Of a stretch of DNA of 64,000 bases, positions 7,933 through 17,197 are shown one piece after another (position 1 is the stretch's first letter; each line of letters starts with the position of its first letter). The position numbers were made by a program, and so were the translations under genes. The notes under the pieces are model-generated. The model saw only the letters and a list, made by a program, of their open reading frames with translations. It was not told the DNA's origin and did no database searches. The DNA comes from Brevibacillus sp042683565 (GTDB lineage: Bacteria; Bacillota; Bacilli; Brevibacillales; Brevibacillaceae), in the NCBI RefSeq assembly GCF_042683565.1, contig NZ_JBHUJW010000043.1, positions 868,001 to 932,000 of the forward strand. The letters run 5' to 3'.

Positions 7933-9069
7933 CTATTCCAAAATAGAGAGAATCTCCCGGACATCATTGAGGATGTAATCGGCTTTCACTTCTTCAAATT
8001 TTGCCCGCGCCTCCTGACCGGACAGCCCGGTGAGGGTAGCCGCGAATTTGCAGCCAATGGAACGCGCTGCCAGGAAATCTGCCGGCGAGTCTCCGACGAT
8101 CAGCACTTCTTCCCCATTCGCAATCGGCAGGGAAAAGTTGACGACATCGCTGTTTGGTGTAGACAGTCCGAGCAAACCTTTTACATAGGAAAACGGGTGA
8201 GGCTTGGACATTGGCGCCAGCTCCGGATACTCCTCTTCTGCCTCCAGGACATGGGAGGCTGTCACGACACGATCAGGATCAAACCATTCGAGCACCTTGA
8301 TTTCCGAAAGCGGCACATGCGTCTCGATGGTCGGACGGCCTGTTCCAATCCCCAGCATATACCCCTTTTCCTTGAGCGTACGGAACAGCTCGATCATTTC
8401 GGCCGGCGGGACGATCGGGATTTCGTCTGTCAAAAAGCCTTTTTTCCCCGGCTGCATCGTCTCTCTCCCGATGGAAGCCGCTACCCGCTCGTCTCCGAGA
8501 TACCATTCCTGGAAAGTCTGCTGACAGAGCTGCCACAGATCGCTGTTGCGGGAGAACATGTCCGTCTCTACCCCGCACCGTTCGCGGGCGATCTGGTTCA
8601 GATAGAGCAGCATTTCCGCTTTTTGTGCAGACCCTTTTGCAAAATCGGCTGTAAATGCCGCGTAGTCGACAGCAAAATCAGGTGCGAAGGATGCACCCCA
8701 TTCTCGCAACCGGACGAGCTGCTCCCGGTCTACCTGTCCTTTGAGCAGTCCGGTGACTTTCTCGCCCAGCTTGTCTTGCAGCGCCTCTACCAAACGGATC
8801 AGCTGATAGGAGAAAGTCAGGAATACCATGTCCCAGTTGGAGTTGATTCCCCGTGCTTTAATGAAATGGAGCACTTCGTCCTTGGCAAATACTTGCTCGC
8901 GCACGCGCCGGATGTCAGACTCTGCCGGCGCAGGGGTGAAGGAATCGCCTTTCAGCCCCAAATACTGCGGGCTGTAAAGCAACTCCCATACCGTCAAGGC
9001 AGAAGCGTCAAAGTAGCGTTCTTCACTGAGCATAACCCCGTCAACATCAAACAAGATCGTCTTGATCAT
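7933..9069 (-). CDS. HAD-superfamily hydrolase
   Basis: A 378-residue haloacid-dehalogenase-fold phosphatase. The nucleophile motif DVDGVM is at residues 8-13, motif II GTGRPTIE at about 245, the motif III lysine in SKPHPFSYVKGL and motif IV in VGDSPADFLAARSIG. The insert between motifs I and II is unusually long (over 200 residues, helical), which suggests a large cap domain and a specific substrate I cannot name. It starts seven bases after the resE stop, so it is probably the last gene of the resDE transcript. AGGAG lies upstream of the ATG. Confidence 0.85.
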   Translation of the reverse strand: MIKTILFDVDGVMLSEERYFDASALTVWELLYSPQYLGLKGDSFTPAPAESDIRRVREQVFAKDEVLHFIKARGINSNWDMVFLTFSYQLIRLVEALQDKLGEKVTGLLKGQVDREQLVRLREWGASFAPDFAVDYAAFTADFAKGSAQKAEMLLYLNQIARERCGVETDMFSRNSDLWQLCQQTFQEWYLGDERVAASIGRETMQPGKKGFLTDEIPIVPPAEMIELFRTLKEKGYMLGIGTGRPTIETHVPLSEIKVLEWFDPDRVVTASHVLEAEEEYPELAPMSKPHPFSYVKGLLGLSTPNSDVVNFSLPIANGEEVLIVGDSPADFLAARSIGCKFAATLTGLSGQEARAKFEEVKADYILNDVREILSILE

Positions 9070-9075
9070 TTCTCT

Positions 9076-10872
9076 CTACACTCCTATTGTTTTCGATTGC
9101 AACATCAAGGCAATGGTAAACGTCGTTCCTTCTCCCACTTTGCTCTGTACGCTGATGGTCCCGCCGTGCGCCTCGACAATGTTCTTCGCGATCGCAAGGC
9201 CAAGGCCCGTCCCTCCTACCCGACCGCGCGTACGCGCCTTGTCGGCTTTGTAGAAGCGTTCAAATACAAACGGCAGATCTTCCTGTGGAATGCCACTGCC
9301 CGTGTCGCTGATTTCTAGCAGCAAGGTCTTGTCTCCGCGCGCCCGGATGGTCACGCTGCCTTTTGCCGGTGTATGCCGCAATGCATTGTCAATCAGGTTG
9401 GTTAACACCTGCTCCATGCGGTCTGGATCGATATAGATATCGTTGTGAGAGGTCGACATATCGAGCAGCAGATGAATGTCGCGCTCTCTCGCAAGGTTTG
9501 TGAACTTGCGCTGAATCCGCTGCAAATAGGGCCGCAGCTCTATCGATTCCCAAAACAGCTCGACATGGCCAGCCTCCATGCGAGCGAGGCTCAACAGCTC
9601 GTTGACCAGCTTGGTCATCCGCACTGATTCGTCGTAGATGATCTGTGCCAGCTCCTTGTGCTCTTCCGGTGTCGTAGCGATATCGTCGACGATCGCCTCG
9701 CTGTAGCCTTGCAGCATGGAAAGAGGCGTCCGCAGCTCATGCGAAACGTTGGCAACGAAGTCGTTGCGCATCTTGTCAAGTTTGCGCTCCTGCGTCATAT
9801 CGCGCAAAGCGGCTACGGCACCGCGAATTTGCTCGCGATCGTTTACGGGAACCATGACGAGTGCCCAGATCCGCCCTTGAAGCGGAATGTCCTCTGTCAC
9901 TTCCTGTCCTGTTTGAACGACCTGCTGATAGATCGAGAATAATGGAACCGGTTCATCCGGATGCTCGAACTTCCAGTCGCGCAAAAAACGTTCTGCCGGT
10001 GGATTGGTCAGTGCGATCTTGCCCTCCGCATCGATCATCACGACGCCGTCCACCATGCTGCGAAGCACACTCGCAAGCTGCTCCTTCTCCTTGGAGAGGG
10101 CATCCACGAGCTGATTGAGGCGGGCTGCCATCGTATTGAATGACGCCGCCAGCTCCCCCATCTCATCTCCCGTACGAATCGGGATCTCTGCATGAAAATC
10201 GCCTTCTGCAATGCGGTGAGCCGTTTCCTTCATCTGGCGCAAAGGAATCGTAATCCTCGAGGAGAGGAAAAACGCAAACACCGTCGTTGACACAAAAGCG
10301 ATCACGCCCACGACAAAAATAAGAAATCGTACTTCGTTCACCGTATCATCAAAGTCTTCGTTCGCCTGGTACATGACGACCGAGCCGTGCTTTCCGGCGG
10401 AATACTCCATCGGTACGGCGACAGCGATAATCTGTACGTTTGCATTCGGGTTGTTCGGATCGCTGGAGCCTGTAGGCAAATAAATGCGCACAGGCGCAGG
10501 GTGCTTCCCTGCGAAAGCGTCCTGCAGCTTCAAATCCTGTGCCGCCAGCAAATCGTCCAGTGCAATGGCAGGCAGACCTTTCGCATCGCTCTTTCCGATC
10601 AACTGCTTCCGATCGTTCAAAACGACCAAACCCGTATGGTGGACAACGCCAAACGTGGCAGCCATCTCCAATGCGCCTTTTGAATCTTTGCTCGCTGAAA
10701 TGGCGCTTGACAAGCCTTCCGCCAGATCCTGCAGATTCTGGGTCTGGCGTTTGGTATAAAAGCTGTCAAAGGATTGCACGATAAGCAGGCTGAATATCGT
10801 CAGGACCAAAGCGAACAAGGCAATGATCGTCATCCAAAGCTTTCCGACAACGCTTCGATAGAAGACATCCAC
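9076..10872 (-). CDS. resE: sensor histidine kinase ResE
   Basis: A 598-residue membrane sensor. A first transmembrane segment (about 12-34) is followed by an extracytoplasmic sensor domain, a second membrane segment (about 180-205), a HAMP domain (about 206-260), a PAS domain (from SVLRSMVDGVVMID), a HisKA domain with the phospho-acceptor in NVSHELRTPL, and an HATPase domain with N box (NLIDNALRHT), DTGSGI and GGTGLGL boxes. It phosphorylates ResD in response to oxygen limitation and redox state. It starts with GTG one base after the resD stop. The order resA-B-C-D-E matches B. subtilis. Confidence 0.95.
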   Translation of the reverse strand: MDVFYRSVVGKLWMTIIALFALVLTIFSLLIVQSFDSFYTKRQTQNLQDLAEGLSSAISASKDSKGALEMAATFGVVHHTGLVVLNDRKQLIGKSDAKGLPAIALDDLLAAQDLKLQDAFAGKHPAPVRIYLPTGSSDPNNPNANVQIIAVAVPMEYSAGKHGSVVMYQANEDFDDTVNEVRFLIFVVGVIAFVSTTVFAFFLSSRITIPLRQMKETAHRIAEGDFHAEIPIRTGDEMGELAASFNTMAARLNQLVDALSKEKEQLASVLRSMVDGVVMIDAEGKIALTNPPAERFLRDWKFEHPDEPVPLFSIYQQVVQTGQEVTEDIPLQGRIWALVMVPVNDREQIRGAVAALRDMTQERKLDKMRNDFVANVSHELRTPLSMLQGYSEAIVDDIATTPEEHKELAQIIYDESVRMTKLVNELLSLARMEAGHVELFWESIELRPYLQRIQRKFTNLARERDIHLLLDMSTSHNDIYIDPDRMEQVLTNLIDNALRHTPAKGSVTIRARGDKTLLLEISDTGSGIPQEDLPFVFERFYKADKARTRGRVGGTGLGLAIAKNIVEAHGGTISVQSKVGEGTTFTIALMLQSKTIGV

Positions 10873-10873
10873 G

Positions 10874-11590
10874 TTATTTTGGCACCTCTAGTTTGTAACC
10901 GACCCCCCACACGGTAGCGATCATGTTGGCTGCCTGCGGAGAAACGCGGTTCAATTTTTCACGCAAACGTTTAATGTGTGTGTCAACGGTGCGAAGGTCC
11001 CCGAAAAACTCGTAATGCCACACATCCTTGAGCAGTTCCTCGCGGGTGAACACTTTGTCAGGAGAAAGCGCCAGATAGTGCAGCAGCTCGTATTCTTTTG
11101 GTGTCAGGCTCACTTCCTGGCCGCTGGCGATGACCTTGTGCGCATCGTGATCAATGGTCAGTTCAGGGAAGACCAGTACAGAGTGGCTGTTAAAGGTTTC
11201 TGTTTTCAGGTAGGCAGTAGCCGAAGAACGCCGAAGAATTGCCTTTACCCGATACATGACTTCGCGGGGGCTGAACGGTTTTACGACGTAGTCATCCACC
11301 CCTGCTTCAAAGCCGTGTACGCGGTTCGTCTCCTCTCCTTTGGCTGTCAGCATGACGATCGGTGTAGCCTTGAACTCGCGTATCCGTTGACAGACCTCGA
11401 TTCCATCCATCCCTGGCAGCATCAGGTCCAGGAGAATGATGTCGTAATCGCTGCCTATTGCCATTTCGACGGCAGCCTCTCCGTTGTCCGCTTCATCGAT
11501 CAGGAAGTTTTCCCGCTCCAGATACATTTTGAGCAGACGTCGGATGCGTTCTTCGTCGTCCACAACCAGGATACGTGCCAATTTCTCCAT
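10874..11590 (-). CDS. resD: response regulator ResD (OmpR family)
   Basis: A 238-residue two-component regulator for respiration and nitrate or oxygen-limited growth. The receiver domain has the acidic pair DDEE, the phosphorylated Asp in ILLDLMLPG and the conserved Lys in VVKPFSPRE. The C-terminal winged helix shows the OmpR-type signature (LTPKEYELLHYL, then VDTHIKRLREKL). The start MEKLARILVV has AGAGGTG six bases upstream; a GTG three codons earlier overlaps that ribosome site. A terminator separates it from resC, so it likely also has its own promoter. Confidence 0.96.
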   Translation of the reverse strand: MEKLARILVVDDEERIRRLLKMYLERENFLIDEADNGEAAVEMAIGSDYDIILLDLMLPGMDGIEVCQRIREFKATPIVMLTAKGEETNRVHGFEAGVDDYVVKPFSPREVMYRVKAILRRSSATAYLKTETFNSHSVLVFPELTIDHDAHKVIASGQEVSLTPKEYELLHYLALSPDKVFTREELLKDVWHYEFFGDLRTVDTHIKRLREKLNRVSPQAANMIATVWGVGYKLEVPK

Positions 11591-11640
11591 ACCCAACACC
11601 TCTTAGCCATTTGATATCGTAAACTGATGGAAGATAGCCC

Positions 11641-11669
11641 AAAAAGCTGGTACCTCGACCAGCTTTTTT
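11641..11669. terminator. terminator hairpin between resC and resD
   Basis: AAAAAGCTGGT and ACCAGCTTTTTT form an 11-base perfect stem with a six-base loop and T-runs on both strands. It lies downstream of resC and upstream of resDE on the minus strand. Confidence 0.9.
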
Positions 11670-11677
11670 CGGATGGA

Positions 11678-12907
11678 TTACACGCCAGCGTAGGAATGCA
11701 AGCCGGCAATAACCAGATTGACTACGACCAGTGTAATCAGGATGATGACAAAGCCGATGACGGACATCCAGGCGGATTTTGCCCCGATCCATCCGCGCGA
11801 GAGCCGCAGGTGCAAATAAGCACTGTAGAACAGCCAGACGATGAGCGCCCACACTTCTTTCGGGTCCCAACCCCAAAAGCGGCCCCATGCTTCCTGTGCC
11901 CAAATCATGGCGAAAATGAGCGCGCCGAGCGTAAAGACCGGATATCCGATACTGATGGCGCGGTAGCTGATCTCGTCCAGCAGCTCCGGCTCAATCCCGT
12001 CGACAGAAGGCCGGATGAGCACCCCCAGTCGCTTGCGGAAAATGACGCGCATAAGGCCGTACAGAACCACACCTGTCAGAACCGACCAGATCATCGTATT
12101 CAATTTGCGGGCAGCGTCTTTGCCTTCCATCCAGGAGGGAGCGGAAAACAGCGGAGACATCGGACCCTGCTTGATGATCGTCGCATCTGCTGGCGCGACG
12201 ATGGCCGGCATCGTGTATACGACCTGCGCCTTTTCCATTTGTCCCAGCGCGTTTTGCGTCTCCTTGTTCATTTCAAACACGGTCTTTTGATCCATCCGCG
12301 CAAACGTCGACTGCATTCCGATAAACCCTACGAGCATCAGTACGACGGCGAGAACGACCTCCAGCCATTTTGTGCTTTTTGTGGAGACGTCCTGCGGAAC
12401 GGTGCGGATCAGATACATCAGACCCGCCGCGAAGCCTACCGCCAAAATGCCTTCGCCCAGGGCAGCAGTCGTCACGTGAATGTGCAGCCAGTAGCTTCGC
12501 AAAGATGGAATCAACGGGGTGACCTCTGCGGGAAACACGTACGAGTACGCCAGCATGATGACCCCGAGCGGCAATACGAAAGCACCGATCACAGTCAGCT
12601 TGTAAATCCGGTAAATAATCAGATAGGCAATAATAATACAGTAGTCCAAAAATGCCATGAACTCAAACATGTTGCTGGTCGGGCTGTGCCCGCCCCCGAT
12701 CCAGCGCGTCACGACATAGCCTGTCTGCGCGAGGAATCCGATTGCGGCAAGCCAGAAGGCGATGCCGCCAAAACGCTTTTCATGTAGCTTGGGGTCGCGT
12801 CCCGCCCAATTCTTTCCCGTCATGGCAACGACGAAAAGGATGGACGAGAGCACGTAGAGCAGAAATGCAAGATCCAACAACCAGTCACTCAATTGGATGA
12901 GCTGCAC
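11678..12907 (-). CDS. resC: cytochrome c biogenesis protein ResC (CcsA/CcsB-type)
   Basis: A 409-residue polytopic membrane protein of system II cytochrome c maturation. With ResB it exports and presents heme to apocytochrome c. The tryptophan-rich WWD-type loop (WGWDPKEVWALIVW) lies near residue 350, and conserved His residues occur nearby in the HLRLSRG and HVTTA segments. Translation starts at GTG with AAGGAGGG nine bases upstream. It follows resB closely. Confidence 0.95.
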   Translation of the reverse strand: MQLIQLSDWLLDLAFLLYVLSSILFVVAMTGKNWAGRDPKLHEKRFGGIAFWLAAIGFLAQTGYVVTRWIGGGHSPTSNMFEFMAFLDYCIIIAYLIIYRIYKLTVIGAFVLPLGVIMLAYSYVFPAEVTPLIPSLRSYWLHIHVTTAALGEGILAVGFAAGLMYLIRTVPQDVSTKSTKWLEVVLAVVLMLVGFIGMQSTFARMDQKTVFEMNKETQNALGQMEKAQVVYTMPAIVAPADATIIKQGPMSPLFSAPSWMEGKDAARKLNTMIWSVLTGVVLYGLMRVIFRKRLGVLIRPSVDGIEPELLDEISYRAISIGYPVFTLGALIFAMIWAQEAWGRFWGWDPKEVWALIVWLFYSAYLHLRLSRGWIGAKSAWMSVIGFVIILITLVVVNLVIAGLHSYAGV

Positions 12908-12931
12908 GTCGAGTGTCCCTCCTTGAAGCTA

Positions 12932-14557
12932 TTATACCTTTGCTTTATCTTCGATGGCGAGCGGTAGCTCCGTCTGCTCGATCAACCCCTGAATTTCCCT
13001 GCGCAGGCCAAACCAGTTTTTGTTGGTGTGCCCCGCCAGCATCACGTGATCTTCCTGGAACTGGACCCAAATGCGTCTATGTTGCCAGAAAAAGCCCATT
13101 ACTACCCCGATCATGAAGATGATCGAGCCGAAGTAGATCAGCGGTACTGCCTTGTCCACCCGCACATTCAATCCGGTAATGTCGATCAGATCCGGCTTGC
13201 GGATGACCAGTCCATATTGCGGGTTTGATTTTTGCGTGATGACGGTGCCTTGGAGGTAGACCGATTTTTCCGCGACTTTCCCGTTCTCCCCCACGATCTC
13301 CAGTGCCACCATCGGGTTCTTCGGCAGGTTCGTCTTGGTCGCCGGCTTGCCGTCCGACCCCATCATGAAATCAGGGAAGTAATCCAGCGTGCGGACTACA
13401 ACGCCATTGCCGATTTTTTGTTCCTTCGGCGGATCGTACAAATCCACCTTGAGCTGCCCGACCAGTTTGCCGCCGTTCTTTTGGTCGATCACGTCGAAGT
13501 TGAGCGCGCCCAGCTGCATTTCCTGCACACCCGATTGGTACAGGTATAAACTTTCGTGCTCCATCGGGTGGTTGACCACAATCGGCCCGCTTTTGACTTC
13601 TGCCAGATCCGGCTCGGCGCCCGGCAGACCGGCGTTTTTGTTCACGTACAGCACAGCATCGGTCTGAAAGTTTTTGGGAATGACACCGCCTTGCAAGTCC
13701 AGCTTTTGCGGCATCTCGCTTTCGGACCAGTATTCCGTATGGTATTCGACATTCTTCACATAGTACGGCGTTTCCGGTATGGCAACCGTCTGGCCTTCCC
13801 GCACCCAGACGTATTCATCCATGTAAAAGCCCGGAATGTTGCGCATCAGGACACCGATCAAAAAAATAATCAACCCGATGTGGTTCACGTACGGACCCCA
13901 GCGGCTAAACCTTCCTTTTTCTGCCAAGAGCGCGCGGTCGGTCGTAAAGATCCGATAACCCTTCTTTTGCAGCGTCTGTGCGGCAGCTTCCAGCAGCTCC
14001 TCCTGACTGGCTCCTGCTGGAAGCTGGCCTTCGGAGAAGATTTTCTGTCCCTTCAAAAATGATTTGTGCTGATTGAGTCGGGGCTTGGACAAGGCTTTGT
14101 ACAGCGGAATGACCCGGTCGAGACTGCAGATCACGAGGGAGGTCCCCAGCATGACGAGCAGCGTCACAAACCACCAGGAAGAATACAGGTTGTGAAAGCC
14201 GAGCTCGTAGTAGATCGTGCCGAGCTTTCCGTATGTATCCGTGTAAAAGCGGGCAACATCCGCTTCGGTCGGCACGGGCACAGGTATGTATTGCTGTTGC
14301 GGAAAGAGCGTTCCTGCCGCAGATGAAACCAGCAGGACGAGAATGATGCCGATTGCAACTTTGACGGAAGAAAACCAGTTCCAGACGCGGTCGATCAATT
14401 TTCGCGTATACGTCTGGGAACGGCGCGCCATCCCTTCGTAGCGCATGTCCGGAAATTCTGTCTGCTCAATCTCAACGTCAAGCGGCTTGCCGCAAGATTC
14501 GCAGAGCAGCGTCCCGATGGGATTGGTATGTCCACATTCACATTTTCGCTGATCCAT
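12932..14557 (-). CDS. resB: cytochrome c biogenesis protein ResB
   Basis: A 541-residue membrane partner of ResC. It has a short N-terminal zinc-ribbon-like stretch with two CxxC-type pairs (CECGH and CESCG) before the first membrane segment, several hydrophobic segments (about 68-88, 128-150, 220-240 and 470-490) and a large extracytoplasmic domain between the third and last. This matches ResB/Ccs1. The complex delivers heme to apocytochrome c outside the membrane. It is encoded between resA and resC. Confidence 0.95.
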   Translation of the reverse strand: MDQRKCECGHTNPIGTLLCESCGKPLDVEIEQTEFPDMRYEGMARRSQTYTRKLIDRVWNWFSSVKVAIGIILVLLVSSAAGTLFPQQQYIPVPVPTEADVARFYTDTYGKLGTIYYELGFHNLYSSWWFVTLLVMLGTSLVICSLDRVIPLYKALSKPRLNQHKSFLKGQKIFSEGQLPAGASQEELLEAAAQTLQKKGYRIFTTDRALLAEKGRFSRWGPYVNHIGLIIFLIGVLMRNIPGFYMDEYVWVREGQTVAIPETPYYVKNVEYHTEYWSESEMPQKLDLQGGVIPKNFQTDAVLYVNKNAGLPGAEPDLAEVKSGPIVVNHPMEHESLYLYQSGVQEMQLGALNFDVIDQKNGGKLVGQLKVDLYDPPKEQKIGNGVVVRTLDYFPDFMMGSDGKPATKTNLPKNPMVALEIVGENGKVAEKSVYLQGTVITQKSNPQYGLVIRKPDLIDITGLNVRVDKAVPLIYFGSIIFMIGVVMGFFWQHRRIWVQFQEDHVMLAGHTNKNWFGLRREIQGLIEQTELPLAIEDKAKV

Positions 14558-14569
14558 ATTGCTCCTCGC

Positions 14570-15094
14570 TTACGGCAAAATTTTCCTCACTTTTTCGGTA
14601 ATCATCGCTTCGTTCATTTGGCCGAGAAAAATTTCTTCGACTTTCCCGTCCGGCGAGATAAAAAAAGTCGACGGGATCGGACCGATGCGATACAGCTTGG
14701 TAATTTGGGATTCGCTGTCCATGAGAATCGGAAAGGTCACGCCGAACTGTTTGACGAACGGTTCGACGGCGACAGGAGTTTCTCCGATATTGACGCCGAC
14801 GACAACAAGTCCCTTGTCCTTGAACTCGTTGTACTTCTGCTGCAAAGCGGGCATTTCCTTTTTACAGGGTTCGCACCACGTCCCCCAAAAGTTGAGGACG
14901 ACGCCTTTCCCCTTCAGGTCACCAAGCGTCAGCGCCGGGCCGTTCAACTGCTGAAGGCTGAAGTTTGGAGCGGCCTTCCCCACTTTCACCGCGTTCGGGT
15001 CCTTTACAAAGCTGGAATAGAGTGCGAAGACAAGAGCCACGAGCAAGATGCCCAGCACGGCGACGCGTATGTATGTACGATTGCTTTTGTTCAT
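14570..15094 (-). CDS. resA: extracytoplasmic thiol-disulfide oxidoreductase ResA
   Basis: A 174-residue membrane-tethered thioredoxin-fold protein. An N-terminal anchor (about 9-29) is followed by a thioredoxin domain with active site WCEPC (Cys74 and Cys77). ResA keeps the CxxCH cysteines of apocytochrome c reduced so that ResBC can attach heme. It is the first gene of resABC. A TATAAT on the minus strand at 15147-15152, about 50 bases upstream of the start, may be its -10, although the -35 is poor. Confidence 0.95.
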   Translation of the reverse strand: MNKSNRTYIRVAVLGILLVALVFALYSSFVKDPNAVKVGKAAPNFSLQQLNGPALTLGDLKGKGVVLNFWGTWCEPCKKEMPALQQKYNEFKDKGLVVVGVNIGETPVAVEPFVKQFGVTFPILMDSESQITKLYRIGPIPSTFFISPDGKVEEIFLGQMNEAMITEKVRKILP

Positions 15095-15204
15095 GTAGCC
15101 CTAACTCCCATCTACTGCTGATAGACTTGCAATGTTTTTCCTTTCTATTATAGCGTTCCTAGTTTTTCCGACAGCGCATAACTTATGAACAGATTTTGAA
15201 CGAA

Positions 15205-15954
15205 TCAGCGTTGGCGCGGTCTGCTCTTTCGGGTCTGGACAAGTCCCTGTTTCAGCTTTTCCACTTCCGCGCTCGTAAGCGGTCGGTACTGTCCCGGCTC
15301 AAGACCTTCCAGCGTCAAAAAGCCAAGGCGGATGCGTTCGAGCGTCACGACGGGGTGGCCGATCGCTTCGCACATCCGTCTGACCTGCCTGTTGCGCCCT
15401 TCGTGGATGGTCAACTCGATCAACGCCTTGTCTTTGGTTGCTGTCGCTTTGAGCAAGCGCGCCTCGCCTGGTGCTGTCATCCCGTCCTCCAGCCGTATGC
15501 CCGTCGCCAGCATTTTTACTTTGTCCTGACTGGGCACGCCTCGCACCCAGGCGCGGTATACTTTGTCGATCTCGTAGCTCGGATGCGCCAGCCGGTTGGC
15601 AAGGTCGCCATCGTTGGTCAGCAAAAGGAGCCCGGACGTATCGTAATCGAGGCGGCCAACCGGATACACCCGCTCTTTTACCCCTTTTAACAAGTCGGTC
15701 ACCACACGTCGTCCCTGCGGATCGGATACACTGGTGATGACGCCGGTCGGCTTGTATAGCATCAGGTAGACGTGCTGCTCGATGCGGATCGGCTTTCCGT
15801 TGACCGTGATTTTGTCAGTCGCCGGGTCGACCCTCGTCCCCAGCTCCTGCACCACTTTGCCATTTACCTGCACCTTGCCTTGCACGATCAACTCTTCACA
15901 ATGGCGACGAGAGGCGACTCCAGCGTGTGCCAATACTTTCTGTAAACGTTCCAT
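15205..15954 (-). CDS. rluB: rRNA pseudouridine synthase RluB
   Basis: A 249-residue RsuA/RluB-family pseudouridine synthase that modifies 23S rRNA near the peptidyl-transferase centre. The N-terminal S4 RNA-binding domain (ERLQKVLAHAGVASRR) is followed by a catalytic domain with the active-site Asp in GRLDYDTSGLLLL. A conserved segment NRQVRRMCEAIGHPV lies near the C terminus. The start MERLQK is seven bases from GGTGATC, a strong ribosome site; a GTG four codons earlier overlaps that site. It sits between the spm and res loci as in B. subtilis. Confidence 0.94.
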   Translation of the reverse strand: MERLQKVLAHAGVASRRHCEELIVQGKVQVNGKVVQELGTRVDPATDKITVNGKPIRIEQHVYLMLYKPTGVITSVSDPQGRRVVTDLLKGVKERVYPVGRLDYDTSGLLLLTNDGDLANRLAHPSYEIDKVYRAWVRGVPSQDKVKMLATGIRLEDGMTAPGEARLLKATATKDKALIELTIHEGRNRQVRRMCEAIGHPVVTLERIRLGFLTLEGLEPGQYRPLTSAEVEKLKQGLVQTRKSRPRQR

Positions 15955-16013
15955 ATCTCGGATCACCTCTCCAACATCATACCCATTCTTACCAGTGTGG
16001 ACAAGGAAAAGGG

Positions 16014-16043
16014 AAAAACTTCCCCAAAGCGAGGAAGTTTTTT
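16014..16043. terminator. terminator between spmB and rluB
   Basis: AAAAACTTCC pairs with GGAAGTTTTTT around a short loop, with a T-run on both strands. It ends the dacB-spmA-spmB transcript ahead of rluB. Confidence 0.85.
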
Positions 16044-16061
16044 CCCTTCATTGTCTTTTTC

Positions 16062-16595
16062 TTATGAAAAAACATAAGAAACGATGAGGAGCGAGAAAAT
16101 CACGCCAGCCAGATCGGACCAGAGACCCACCTTCAGCGCGTACGCGGAGTTGCGGATTCCTACCGCGCCGAAGTAGACCGTCAGCACGTACAGTGTCGTA
16201 TCCGTGCTCCCCTGCATGGTAGCGGCCAGGCGCCCGAGGAAGGAATCGGGGCCGTATTGGGCGATCAGGTCCGTGGCAATCGCGAGAGACCCCGTTCCGG
16301 TCAACGGCCGCAAGAGCGCCAAAGGAACCAGTTCCTCCGGGAAGTGCATCCAGTCGAGCAACGGCTTCATCATGCCAAGGAGCAAATCGAGAGCACCGGA
16401 TTCCCTGAACATCGTCACGGCTACCATCATGGCGATCAGGTGCGGGAGGATACGGATTGTCGTCGACAGCCCCCCTTTTGCTCCCTCGACGAAAGTCTCG
16501 TATACCGGAATCTGTCTGCGCCAACCGTAGAGCAGAACGAAAGAGATGGTGACGGGAATGGCCCAGAGCGAAATCAGGGATACCCATTTGTACAT
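16062..16595 (-). CDS. spmB: spore maturation protein SpmB
   Basis: A 177-residue nucleoside-recognition (Gate) domain membrane protein with about five hydrophobic segments. With SpmA it is needed for full dehydration of the spore core in B. subtilis. The open frame runs further upstream, but MYKWVSLI is chosen because GGGAGG precedes it and it lies 11 bases after spmA. Segments such as RPLTGTGSLAIATDLI and QGSTDTTLYVLTVYFG are typical of the family. Confidence 0.94.
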   Translation of the reverse strand: MYKWVSLISLWAIPVTISFVLLYGWRRQIPVYETFVEGAKGGLSTTIRILPHLIAMMVAVTMFRESGALDLLLGMMKPLLDWMHFPEELVPLALLRPLTGTGSLAIATDLIAQYGPDSFLGRLAATMQGSTDTTLYVLTVYFGAVGIRNSAYALKVGLWSDLAGVIFSLLIVSYVFS

Positions 16596-16606
16596 ACGGT
16601 CCCTCC

Positions 16607-17197
16607 CTAACGGTGACGTCTCGCATGGCGGTAACGATACCAGCGGTCGAGGAGCAACGCGACAATCGTAGCGCCAAAGGACGAGAGCAGCGTCGTCCCG
16701 ACGATCTCTACAGGGTTGGCAGAGCCGTACTGCATACGAATGGCAATCATGGTGGTCGGTATGATCGTGATGCTGGCCGTGTTGATGGCAAGCAGCGTAC
16801 ACATCGCGGGTGAGGCGACCTGTTTGTTAGGATTCAGCTTTTGCAACTCCTCCATCGCCTTCAGACCCATCGGTGTCGCGGCGTTCCCCAAGCCGAGCAG
16901 ATTCGCGCTCATGTTGGAGAGAATGTAGCCGATCGCCGGATGCCCACTGGGGACGTCGGGGAAAAGCAGGTGGATGATCGGCGACATCGCCCGCGCCAAA
17001 ATTTCCAGCAAACCGGATTTTTCCGCAATCCGCATCAGTCCCATCCAGAAGGCGAGCACGCTCAGGAGGCCAAAGCAGACCGTGACTCCTGTCTTGGCAC
17101 CTTCAAAAGCGGCCTGATTGATCGCTTCCATGCGACCGTTTATGGCAGCTACCGCAATACTGATAACGATCAGGGCGAGCCAGATGACGTTAAGCAC
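16607..17197 (-). CDS. spmA: spore maturation protein SpmA
   Basis: A 196-residue nucleoside-recognition domain membrane protein acting with SpmB in spore core dehydration and heat resistance. Diagnostic segments are NMSANLLGLGNAATPMGLKA near residue 95 and NTASITIIPTTMIAIR near 140. Translation starts at GTG and overlaps the end of dacB by eight bases, so the two are probably coupled. Confidence 0.95.
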   Translation of the reverse strand: MLNVIWLALIVISIAVAAINGRMEAINQAAFEGAKTGVTVCFGLLSVLAFWMGLMRIAEKSGLLEILARAMSPIIHLLFPDVPSGHPAIGYILSNMSANLLGLGNAATPMGLKAMEELQKLNPNKQVASPAMCTLLAINTASITIIPTTMIAIRMQYGSANPVEIVGTTLLSSFGATIVALLLDRWYRYRHARRHR

